Shown here: in pieces, positions 36,101-46,348 of the stretch
How the letters are laid out: every line of letters begins with the position of its first letter
How positions within the stretch are numbered: position 1 is the stretch's first letter
Source: Isoetes taiwanensis
Taxonomy: Eukaryota; Streptophyta; Lycopodiopsida; Isoetales; Isoetaceae
NCBI GenBank assembly: GCA_021234155.1
Contig: JAJEKV010000006.1
Span: 8,399,003 to 8,463,002 of the forward strand
Direction: 5' to 3'
DNA: 64,000 nucleotides
Notes under the pieces: model-generated
What the model saw: only the letters and a program-made list of their open reading frames with translations
Told to the model about the DNA's origin: nothing
Database searches by the model: none
Position numbers and translations under genes: made by a program

Positions 36101-37771
36101 GTAACTAGATTCTCATTTTTGTTTTGTAGCAAACAAGGCTGTGGATGAACCATCAAGCATTGCTCAGCCTACTAAGGAAAGCTCGATTCACCAAAAATAT
36201 CAGCGCACTGATTATAATAGTTTCTATGCATTAGCGTGGACTCTCTGATCAGAGCAACATTGTCTTTGACAATATAAAGTTGTGGTAAGACATTCTCATC
36301 TGCTGGATAGACATTTTTATATGCCAATTCGGGTATTGATATTTGATATGCAGCATGTTTGAGATTCAATCGGATGCAAATGGGTGCTACGAAGCTGGAC
36401 TATGCTGGACTATGATAATTTACTGGTGATCATCATAGGATTGGACCGTTACCTTAAAAAACCTAATGGTATTCATTACAGCGGAATATCCAAGTTCTCT
36501 TCAGGTATAATACTCCTATCCTAGCGTATGGTGTCTTTAAGAACTTCTGACAGAAATAACTTTTTAGTTTAAAGCCACCACAATGTCTTAAAAATTCTAT
36601 TGCAGACAATTAGTGCATCTTTTTATTGCTGAACTATTTTGTAATTTTTCTGATTGTACAAAGGAACTAACAACATCCTCAAAAATACTAAGACCAAGTT
36701 CATCATTGATTATGCTTGGGATGACTTGAGCTTGCCCCATAGGCTACAAATGCAGGTAGGCCGCGGGCAATATATCTCTATGTCATTTTCTGTTTTAAAG
36801 CCTTTGCTGTGTTTTTTCACTTTTCAACGTTTGTATTCTAAGTGACTACCCTCTTCTGAAGCAGGAACACAAGTGAAGGAGAACTAGAGTGATTTTTGTT
36901 GCTAATGTATTTTGAGAAATGGTTGTGGACTATGCAGAGTTTACCTTAGTTGCATCGACCTTTTTTCCTTGAATAATGGTAATCTTAGGATAACATATGT
37001 ATCTTGAAAATACGGGGAGCAATGGGCTCCATGAATGGTGTACACATTAGCCCAGTCACCTTCCTTCCATGGAATGGAATTGTATTACATCTTCAGCTAC
37101 GACTCGGTATTGAATAAGAAAAAAAAAATGTTGGGAGAGTAATAATGCTATCCAACCGTTTAAAAACATATGCACTTGCACTTAATGCAAAATAATAAGG
37201 TTGCAACCATTTAAGTTTGTAATATTTATGATATTTAGGTTGTATATGTTTCATATAAATTGTATAATCATAAGATCAAACATTCACAGGAGTAGCATAA
37301 CTTGAAATGAGCATAGTCTTGCAACTCTTTATATTTTCTGTCAATAATCGTAAGATCAAACATCCAAAGATTACCATAATGTCAAATATCGTAAGATTAG
37401 CCTAATTTAAAAAGACATACTCTTGCAACTCTTTATGATCTCATCAGTTACATGACTCTTTGTGCCTACATAATTGTTTACCTTTGCCCTTATAGTTGGT
37501 AGTTTTAACTTCATACACTCATTACCATTATACTTTTGTTACATAATATATACATACCATGATATCTTCGTTATGTAACAATTAAAAGGGACTTACATCA
37601 AGCACACTACACAAACATGCCTTTGTGCCATTGTACCTTTACATGATGGTCATTTTCATACCATAATGACAATGCTCTTTCAAAAATAGCATTGTATAGA
37701 TGTCTATAACTTCATACATACCTACAACAAAATTGTATTTATGCGCGGCAACGCCGGGCACCCGTTACTAG
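33176..37771 (+). mobile_element. Non-autonomous Helitron, 4,596 bp
   Basis: Both ends are fixed by the interrupted MITE: the uninterrupted right MITE arm reads GACACATTTAAATT in reverse complement, while the left arm reads GACACA, then the Helitron, then TTTAAATT. The insertion lies exactly between A and T. The element starts with TC (TCCTATTGTTTAAG) and ends with a GC-rich hairpin (GCGCGGC-AAC-GCCGGGC, 37743-37759), an 8-nt spacer and CTAG (37768-37771). These are the hallmarks of Helitrons. No Rep/helicase frame is present. The interior holds gene-like scraps. Confidence 0.88.
36660..36755 (+). pseudogene. Captured exon resembling VPS13-type lipid-transfer protein
   Basis: A frame ending at a GT donor (36756) contains FIIDYAWDDLSLPHRLQMQ. 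Plant VPS13-like proteins carry a similar YAWDDLTLPHKL block. It lies inside the Helitron on its plus strand, as expected for captured host sequence. Other exons of the same gene were not confidently recognised, and the family match is from memory of a short block. Confidence 0.45.
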
Positions 37772-38170
37772 TTTAAATTAAAATCCCTCTTAAACCCCCT
37801 TTGGTTTGGGTGCATATTCACACGGGGGGTTACTCCGGGCAACGAGAGCTGTCGGATGGGCATATTTGCCATTTATTCCAAGATCTGGACCGTACATAGC
37901 GATCCTCGTTTGTGGGGTATGCATGTACAAGTTTTTGTATACTGTATATTAAGGTTTGCAAAATACTATAAGGTTTGAGAGAATGTACTTAATGGTGTTA
38001 ATTTTGTACATGTATTGTAAATTTTTTGGGGCTCTTCTTTGCCCCACGTAACCCCCCCGTGTGAATATGCACCCAAACCAAAGGGGTTTAAGGGGATTTT
38101 AATTTAAATGTGTCAAATGCAATGGTTTATGTTAATAATGTTAATGGTAGTTGTGTGTTAATGGTTTGTG
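37772..38170 (+). mobile_element. MITE, inner left arm, centre and right inverted terminal repeat
   Basis: 37772-37833 (TTTAAATTAAAATCCC to GGGGGGTTAC) is the inverted copy of 38048-38107, and 38108-38170 is the inverted copy of 33113-33175. The centre (37834-38047) codes for nothing. Target-site duplication and superfamily are unclear. Just right of it, at 38177-38215, is a snap-back sequence (GGCCCCTTCGGGGCC). Confidence 0.85.
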
Positions 38171-38419
38171 TTAACTAAAAAATTTTTTGGCCCCTTCGGG
38201 GCCTTAAGGATGGTGTAGGGTTGCATGAAGTTTCCTTAGTGCATGTAATATTGTGCATATAATATCTGTGCATGGAGATTCCTTAGTGCATATGAATCAT
38301 AATAGAAAATGGTAGTAGAACAAGCCATTACATTCGAAGTCCTAATATTAAGTGTGACATAATACCATAATAGATAATAGACTCTGAAATCTAAAACGTG
38401 ATTACTCTCTGCAATGGCT

Positions 38420-39401
38420 TCATGGACCACTGTTAAAGAAAGAGAAATTACCATGAGGCCAGAAAAGGGGCCAGTTCAAGCCATCTGTTAGAGCTGCCAG
38501 ATTGGCACATGCATCCAAAGCAGTCGCATAAGTGTATTTATCTGGTTTCACCCCTTCAGCATTCATTTGATTGAAAAACTCCAAAGCCTTCTTATTATTT
38601 CCATTCTGCACATATGCTCCAAGCATACTTGTCCAGGAGATAACATCACGGTAATGCATTTCATCAAACAATTGTGTTGCATTCTTAACATCTCCACAAT
38701 AAGCATATCATAGCAGCACAAGCGTCAAGAGCACTCACATAAGTGACTTTATCAGGGACTATACCCTCCAGCTGCATTTGCCTAAAAAATTCAAGTGCTT
38801 GATTCTCATGTCCATTCTGTGTACATGCTGCAATTATGGAGTTCCATGACACTAGATCATGCAGAGGCATTTTATGAAAAATATTCCGGGCCTATTGGAT
38901 GCTCCCTTGCTGGGCAAATGCTGCTAACATTGAATTCCAGGAGACTACATCACGATGGGGCATCTTTTCAAATACCATTTTAGCACCATCTAGGCTTCCA
39001 AGCCTTACATAGACCCTAAGCATAAGGTTCCAGGAGAATACATTGGGTTCCTGAATAGACTCAAATACTGCCTGAGCATCCTTCAAAGCTCCACATCTAC
39101 CATACATTTCTACAAGAAGGTTTCCCAAAAACCTAACTTTTCCATATCCATACTTATCAATATCCTTCTGAACCCTTCTGCCTCCTTCCAAATCCTTAGT
39201 GTTACCACAATGCCGGATGATAGAAGCAAAATCCATGCAATGCAATCTATAGACGCGTGTTTTCCCTGAATCAAAAGCTTGAAATGTGATAGTCTTACCA
39301 GTAGAAGCTGTTCTGCAAGCGCTAAAGAAACTTCGGCCCAAAACGATTGTTTTACCCCTCGAAACCTGGAAACACTGATCGTTTAAGTCCGGCCATTCCA
39401 A
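38420..39401 (-). pseudogene. PPR protein pseudogene (PLS type) with in-frame stop
   Basis: 38892-39401 reads GGRRVQKDIDKYGYGKVRF, then GNLLVEMYGRCGALKDAQAVF, NVFSWNLMLRVYVRLGS and DVVSWNSMLAAFAQQGSIQ. A TAG follows, and the same frame continues with ARNIFHKMPLHDLVSWNS and GIVPDKVTYVSALDACA to about 38685. After a frameshift comes YRDVISWTSMLGAYVQNG and GVKPDKYTYATALDACANL. The pattern ends at 38470 (LTDG) without E or DYW domain. The N-terminal start is uncertain: the first in-frame ATG is MDFASIIRHCG, with open sequence upstream. Confidence 0.82.
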
Positions 39402-39482
39402 GTTTCTTTCCTAAGCTTAAAGCTCTTAGGAGATGTCTTAGGGGCACTAAAAGCTCAACAAGCTTCCCACCATCAGGCTCTA

Positions 39483-39510
39483 CTAGAAAAAGTGCCCAGC
39501 GTTGCTGGGC
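39483..39510 (-). mobile_element. Helitron 3' end (minus strand)
   Basis: On the minus strand: hairpin GCCCAGC-AAC-GCTGGGC (perfect 7-bp stem, 39494-39510), a 7-nt spacer, then CTAG (39483-39486) followed by T. This is the Helitron 3' signature, with the element body extending to the right. The 5' end was not located, so the size is unknown. Confidence 0.6.
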
Positions 39511-42422
39511 TTTTCGTCAAGTGTAAGTTAAAAATTAATTGAAGGTAGTAGATTTAAGTTGAGAACATCTAAAGAGCAAAAAATATATAAGTACGATGTT
39601 TAGTGTCTCGGAAATGCGTCATTTGTAACATTCAAACTCAACCTTTTTCCTTCTTCCACTTTTTAGAGCTAATAAATTTAGCGACTATGCGTGACAAAGT
39701 ATATATAAAATGTGTATTTGAGATTCTAGGATTGTATTCCTTGTTGTATTGCAATGAATGCTTAATTTTAATGCAAGGTCTTGTGAAAGCAAGTTCGACG
39801 ATGTTGGGCAAAGAATAGAAGAGAAATTTTCTATTTATTAACCCCTTTACCATTCTCAAATATCAAAATAGTTGTATAACACGCCAAAAAGCAAATATTT
39901 TGTAATACATCCTACATTTAAAAGAAGTTAACATAATTAATTGAAGTGCTTAAACAGAAGAAATATATTACTTCATGAGCGCAAGTAATCCTTCACAATA
40001 ATTATATTCAACTGGAATGTTCTAAATATGTTGCAGCACAAAAACAAGGCAAATTTTTGGTGTACTCCTTCACAGTAATAGTAATATGTTGAGTCAAACT
40101 AAAATATATTGCAGCACAAAACTTGGCATTTGTTTGGCATGAAGAAATCTCAATTTAAGGACAATACAATATTTAATCACATCAATGATGGTATTAGCTA
40201 AATCTGCATAACGCAAAAGATTATTTTCATTCACTATGCTCACCTTGCCTTCACAATGGCCCGAATACATAATTTCCATATTAAGAGCAACTTGAGGAAC
40301 TTTTTTAACTGGTCAAATCCAATAATGCTCAGAAATATGCTTTCCGCATGCCATCTCGGTTTTGATATGAATATTCATCATATTGGTTTCCATGTGAGTC
40401 AGATGTTAAGTATTCTTTAGCGATAGAAGATGCATCATATTTTATCACTGCATAGCTTTATGACTTGATCTATAAGGATATACATAGAATCATAAGGTTT
40501 GAAGGAGAACCCAAGTTGTAATTTTTCAAAACAATATTCTAGAGAAGGTATACATCCTAGAATATACATAGAGAGGGTATACATCCTAGAATGTGTCAAA
40601 TTGTTACTTTTAGAACCAAATACATAAGCAGAGATGCAGATTTTGGTTCAGAGCAAAGCAAATGCAACCTGACATAGACAAGAACTGCAAGAAAATCTGA
40701 GAGGCTTGAAGAGCGAAAAAAACATGAAGTTGACGGCTTCATGATTAGTAGAGCTTGTCTGGGAGACTGGTTATGCTTTCACCAAGCACATAATCGTTAA
40801 CATTAAATTCAGAACACATAATAAAACATGTCTTTTGAAATAATAAAAGAAATGGTCTTACAACGTTTTTATCTTTGCTATCTAACATAGCTAATGACCT
40901 TGCTTCTACTCGTCTCCCAGCATTCCAGACTCCATTGCAGCTCTTATCTCTTCTCTTGCAACTCTTATCTCTTCTCTGCCAGATTCCATTGAAGTTTTGC
41001 ATAACAAAATTTGGAGGTGGAAAAGTTGCAACCCAGAATATATTTGATGGATCATGAACTCATAAGAGTATTTTCTTTTCCAATCCGGTTACTTGTCATT
41101 TCAAGCAATTTGAAAGCCTTGTAGAAGCCATAAAGAATAAGAGATAATGTTAAGAATTTAATGAGTGCTGAAACAATAAGTAATATATGGAGTCAAATCA
41201 GGACAAGAATTTAAAAGAAAAGCAATCATAGAAACAACATAAAATGCTTCTAAACAACATAAAATGCTTCTAGTACAATATAAGTGGCCAAAATGCATTG
41301 TGTGATAAGTTCACAAACTTAATCAAAAAGCAAGCTACAAAAATTTGGTGAAATGAAGCAAATCTGAACACCGCCTCTAATTCGAGACAAGAAAATAAGT
41401 GCTACTATTTTGAGGCCACTGATCGTTAGTGGAACCTAATTTATACAAGACAAAAAAAGAGATTTCATCTATTACAAACAACCAAATATGGCTTTTATAC
41501 CACAGCATGTGTAGTTAGCTAACTTATGTCCAAGTCATTAGCTTGTCCACATCAAAGATATGTGTACATGCGACTAGCTTGTTCCCAAGTCAGCCTTGTC
41601 CACATCGGTTTGGTTACAATAGATGAGGCTGTTGCATTGTTTCTTCTTGATGTTTATGGTCCTTTGTTTAGATTGTAAAGGGTAACTTATTTTGTAGGCA
41701 TCATTTGGAGTAATCCTTGCGAGAAACATGTGTAGTAAGCAATACTTTCCTTAAGGTGAGAACTTAATGTTCATTATGCGGTTTAGGTTCTTTTTTTCCA
41801 TCTGTTTTAGCTGAGCATTACTTACCAATAACCAAGCCAATTGTCCGAACCTTAAGAAGTCGCATAGTGATTGGACAATAATGTGATAATAATATTCGTA
41901 CCCATCAAAATAAAGTGATGAAAGACATAAAGTGCATCTAAGCATCTTTTAGCAACTCGTGTTGGGTTGAAAATGCAGAATTTGCATATTAGTTCCATAA
42001 CGAATCCTACCAAGAACTCTTCAAACGAAAAATGTGGAATTCATTATGAAATGAAATATGATCAACAGAAAATTGAATGAAGGCCAAGAAATAAGCTCTG
42101 TTATGGATGTCTGCTAGGTAAGCATGTAAGATTACCGTTTCGTAAATATGGTAAACAGAAATTGATGCAGTAATCCAAGCATTATATACCATCAGCATAT
42201 GGTATCTTAAATGATGATGGGTCAGATTATCACCACGTGAGTGTGCATTAAAGAACCATATATTCCTGTGAGCAATGATATTAGACACACTCCAAGTTTG
42301 CTCTATGTTCAAACACAAAGCCTTTTTCCATTAATTATCTTATGAACATGGCAACGCTCTTTTCCCAGTATTAAATTTCACATGCCATCTTTTATAACTG
42401 AAGTTTAAGTCATGCATCTCAG
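39511..42422. other. AT-rich stretch without recognisable genes
   Basis: Possibly the interior of the minus-strand Helitron ending at 39483. Small repeats occur, such as the doubled TACATCCTAGAAT near 40,550-40,595 and AACTCTTATCTCTTCTCT near 40,940-40,978. No coding sequence can be supported. Confidence 0.4.
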
Positions 42423-42873
42423 GCAGTTACAGAAAAGTTTGAAGTAGAGCCAAGGAGTTTACATGGACCATGTAAAAGAGATGAGTTGTCAGATAGATTT
42501 GAGAAAATTAAAGACATTGAAAGTGCAAACGAAAACATTATGTCAGGAGCAGATGCAGATCATGATAAGGAGATTGTCAGTATTCAGGAGACCATGCAGA
42601 AAAAGGACAGTAAGAGACAAAGGGCACCAAGTTTGGTGCCGCGACATGTGGCAGAAGATACAATAGAAAATATTGTGAGTGGAAAGGTTGGAAAAGGGAG
42701 GCAGATCTGGTAAAATCAAAGGGAACAAAATCATCAATGAAGATAATCAAATCACTTATCATAAATCAAAAGGAAAGGCAGTGGATGAAGGGGATGCCGA
42801 GCATTTATCTGAAGTGCAAATGGCTCAACAACTTTTGGAGTGGTTTCCGGAAATGGAAAATGCTGGAATAGGT
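42423..42873 (+). pseudogene. Exon-like fragment of an unidentified charged protein
   Basis: After an AG acceptor the plus strand reads VTEKFEVEPRSLHGPCKRDE, then KKDSKRQRAPSLVPRHVAED, and shifts frame near 42710 to KGKAVDEGDAEHLSEVQMAQ and QLLEWFPEMENAGIG, ending at a GT donor (about 42873). It looks like one exon with a single frameshift. I do not recognise the protein. Confidence 0.4.
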
Positions 42874-43189
42874 ACTGTTATTTTCCGTAGGCTGTTTTCT
42901 AAAGTCTGGATTTTTACTGCACATGTTTTGTTTGTTAAATATGGAGATTGCAGGGGCATTATCAAATGCAATTGCTGTACATGTGAGACCATTTGTGGTT
43001 TTGTTTTGGTCACAAAGGAAGCTTGCAAGTGCGAAGAAGAAAGCTGATGTGATACATCAACATCTAGATGTTTTGGGCTAACTGTTGTTGAAACGTGGAT
43101 AGAGTAACATGAGGCAAACCAGATACTTATGCATGGCGGGATCTTAGAACATGGATGAATGTATTGCTAAGGCAAATGTGCCTAAACGA

Positions 43190-43376
43190 AGCAGGGGGTG
43201 CTGTAAAGGTGGTCCATGATATGAAATATTGGAATGCAAAAGTGGACGTGCATATGCTGGATGTAGAACAGAGTTACAAGCATGAACATATGAGCAACTT
43301 GATGCTAGAGCCTGTAGATGTCATCCTCCATAGCAAAATTGTTTTCTCTAGTCAATCTTCTGAAAAAGCTCACTCC
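43190..43376. repeat. Direct repeat of about 185 bp, copy 1
   Basis: GTGCTGTAAAGGTGGTCCA through CTTCTGAAAAAGCTCA recurs at 44172-44352 with roughly 90% similarity. The copies flank the Q/P-rich pseudogene. Confidence 0.8.
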
Positions 43377-43471
43377 ACCATCTATATATAATATCTGGTA
43401 TAAAAAGACTATATTCTTTAATCGTCTTGAATATCCACACTCGAAATTTGCACATGGATAATTTGCACTCA

Positions 43472-44340
43472 TCAGACTTGCAATGGGATTTGAAAACTGA
43501 CCTGAGAGTGTGAAGTCCAATCTGGAGATATTGAAGGATGCTGGAATGCTTGTATATGAGAAGAGGGCTGCTGATAATTTGCTGTGTGCATCATAGCTTG
43601 CTGCTCTAAGGAAAAAGGCGCAGCTGCATATGGAGCCTGTAATCTTGCTCTCATGTGTTCATTGGACCCGATTTGCTGCTGAGGAAAGTCACCTTAATAG
43701 AAATTTCCTGCAGGAGACCTCTGCCAGAGCTGCGGAGGTGACGGTGGAGCAGAAGAGGGATGTCCTTGCTCAACCTGAAGTGTAGGATATTGCCAACCTT
43801 CTGCATGCAGACTTTCATTATATAAATTCTCATGTGTTGCATAAGAAGTAGGACCTAACTGCCTAGGAGCCTGGCTCTGAACTGCAAATGACTGAGGATA
43901 GTGTGGTTTTGACCTTGCATGTCCAGTACTTTGATGTTGGACTGGGTTTAGCCTTGTATAAGGACTAATTTCACCCCTCTGATTTGGCATGCAAGGTTGA
44001 TTCAGTGTTCATGATTCCTCCCAATAAGGAAGGTGATTTCCTCGTGGCATTGTATGTACCCCAGCTTGTTCTGAATTATAGGCATTTTGTCCTGGAGGAG
44101 GTCAGGAGATCATGAGAATACTGTGTGCTTGATGTAGGAAATCTTACCACCTGAGACCAATCTGAAGCATACATCTGCTGCTGTAAAGGTGGTCCACGAT
44201 ATGAAATATTAGAATGCAAAAGTGGAGGTGCATATGCTGGATCTAGAACAGAGATAGAAACATGAACACATGAGCAGCTTGATGCTAGAGCCTGGAGATG
44301 TCATCCTCCATAGCAAGATTGTTTTTTTCCAGCCAATCTT
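43472..44340 (-). pseudogene. Gln/Pro-rich protein fragment, family not recognised
   Basis: On the minus strand, 44172-44260 reads DPAYAPPLLHSNISYRGPPL then QQQMYASDWSQ and reaches a GT donor. Further exonic sequence reads HTMPRGNHLPYWEES, a TGA, then MPNQRGEISPYTRLNPVQHQ to 43694 and, after another stop, APYAAAPFSLEQQAMMHTAN to 43472. Gln/Pro-rich low-complexity composition suggests a disordered region of a regulatory protein. Stops and the flanking direct repeats indicate a rearranged pseudogene. Confidence 0.5.
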
Positions 44341-44352
44341 CTGAAAAAGCTC
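44172..44352. repeat. Direct repeat of about 185 bp, copy 2
   Basis: Second copy of 43190-43376. On the minus strand this one carries the more intact coding frame. Confidence 0.8.
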
Positions 44353-44789
44353 AATTTATGGTCACGGACCCAAAGTTCAATATCTGGTGCATGCAAATCA
44401 CTAAATACTACTTTAAAGCATTTTTAGAAGCAAAGGGTAAAAATATGTTTACCTTAGGTATGCATTCTTTCCGCCGGTGGCAGCAGGACATTGCTTTAAT
44501 AAATTGTACGGACCAGAACTTCAAATATTAAAGGTCGGATAATATATGCATGGTCAAGATGATGTGGAAGCCTGGCATACATTAGAAACATGTGTCCATG
44601 TTATAAATCTACACATACATAGTTACAAAGTTGACATCTTATACAAATTAACACTATCTTTAGAAAAGATGTTAACACTATCTTCTAGGAGTATAAGCTT
44701 TAGCATAATCATATCTAGACTTATGGTATAAGCTAATCCATTTGCTGCTGGAAAGAGCTGATGTGTTGGTTATGGTCTTACACATATCA

Positions 44790-45260
44790 CATTTGTGTAA
44801 GACATCCAAACTTCCACACTTACTATAATATCAATAAGGGTGCTTCCTACCACGACGTCCAATTGAAGCCCACTTCCAATAATTTGCTCATGGATACACC
44901 TCATCTGCTCTAATCCCCCAATACTGCCACAAGCTTTCAAGGCACTTGAAAATGGACTGCTGTTTGGCTTGATCCCCTGATTCTGCATATGGCAGAAAGC
45001 TTCTAAAGCAAGATCGTGTTTGCCATGATGCACATATCCAGCCATCATCACCGCACAGAGATAACATCTCGATTATGTGAAGTATCAAAGACTGCACATG
45101 CCTCTGACAAGCTACCACATTTGGCATACATATCTATCAGTGTATTCCCTACAATAATATCAGATTGCATGCCACTATTGATGATGTGCCTATGTACATA
45201 CCTTCCAGTGATGAAATTTGCTCTTGCAGTGCATGCTAGCAAGGTAACCACGTAGGAACC
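44790..45260 (-). pseudogene. PPR protein fragment, frameshifted
   Basis: 45048-45251 reads GRYVHRHIINSGMQSDIIVG then NTLIDMYAKCGSLSEACAVF. After a break the next frame reads YVHHGKHDLALEAFCHMQNQ, GIKPNSSPFSSALKACGSIG and VVVGSTLID before degenerating (IIVSVEVW). No catalytic or E/DYW domain is present. The spacing fits PLS-type repeats. Confidence 0.78.
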
Positions 45261-45737
45261 TATACATTGAATTGAATGGTTCTAATGTGACAGACTGCAA
45301 CATGATGCCCTTTGTACATAAAATTGGAACATGTACAGCTCAAGTGTGTAAGGGAACCTTGTCTAAAATTGGAAACATAGAGCAAAGGGAGAAATTCGTT
45401 CACTCAACAGAAACTGGGTTCGATGGGCAAAATGATAGCATTTGAATTGAATTGTTTGTCTTAAAAAAATGCACCCTGGATCAGAAATTGCAGGAGCTAC
45501 GGATTTATCCCAAGGCCTCAATCAGATTGTTAAGTTTTGTTTTATCATGGATCAGAAAATCGCTGAAATTAACCTGTGTTCTGGAAACTTGGTTGCCTCA
45601 AGAAATTCACTGGCCTTACCAAGCCAGCTTCTACTAAGAAAAGCTCGGGGCATTTCTCCTATGCATTTACTCCCTAAGGTATAAAACAAAGACTACACAT
45701 TGTTTGAAGCTTGCAGGGCCTTCTATTTGCAACTTAC

Positions 45738-45850
45738 CTGGGCATGCGACCATCGAGCTGAGTGACATGCTCCAAACAGTAAAACTCCCAGTAGGCATTG
45801 CCGACCTAAATACCTGCCTGACCTATATGAATATTAATAACATCTTTCAT
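45738..45850 (-). pseudogene. Alpha-tubulin exon 1 fragment with nonsense codon
   Basis: The minus strand starts with ATG and reads MKDVINIHIGQAGI, then TAG, then VGNAYWEFYCLEHVTQLDGR, MP and a GT donor (GTAAGT). Alpha-tubulins start MRE.ISIHIGQAGIQVGNA and continue with a WELYCLEHGI block. The Gln codon of GIQVG is replaced by a stop (CAG to TAG). Only this exon was found; it sits next to a PPR fragment on the same strand. Confidence 0.8.
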
Positions 45851-46348
45851 GTCTGCGGCTTTAATCTGTAAATCTGCAGAGACATATGCATAGAAAAGGG
45901 TAAGCAGAATTTCTGGCTTGAATATTGCCACCAGACCAAACCGTCTCTAAAAAGCAACCATTACACAGTGATAAATTATGCACAGGCGAATGAATTTTAA
46001 GCAAACCTTTGCTTGATCCTCCCAAGAATAGTCGAAATAGAGTAGATCTGGGACGGAATCCATTTTCGCGTTTAATCCTCTTGAGGTGCAAAAATGGGAC
46101 GATTTAGATGGAAAACCCATCACCGAACTTCGGATTTCGCTGTCCGATTAGGGATCAAAGGATTAATGGCTCTATCTAACTCTCCCAATTTCGCATGCAT
46201 AACCGACTCCGTCGCATCAAACAAAACCACAAAAATCAACGGATGAAAATGGTTAAAAAATTCAATGGCCAAGATCGCGCACAAACTATCATAAAACGCC
46301 ATTATTATTATATATATTATATATTATATTATATATTATCCTTCCTAT
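45851..46348. other. Non-coding stretch ending in AT-rich simple sequence
   Basis: Upstream flank of the tubulin fragment; an (AT)n-rich tract lies at 46305-46345. No gene seen. Confidence 0.4.
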
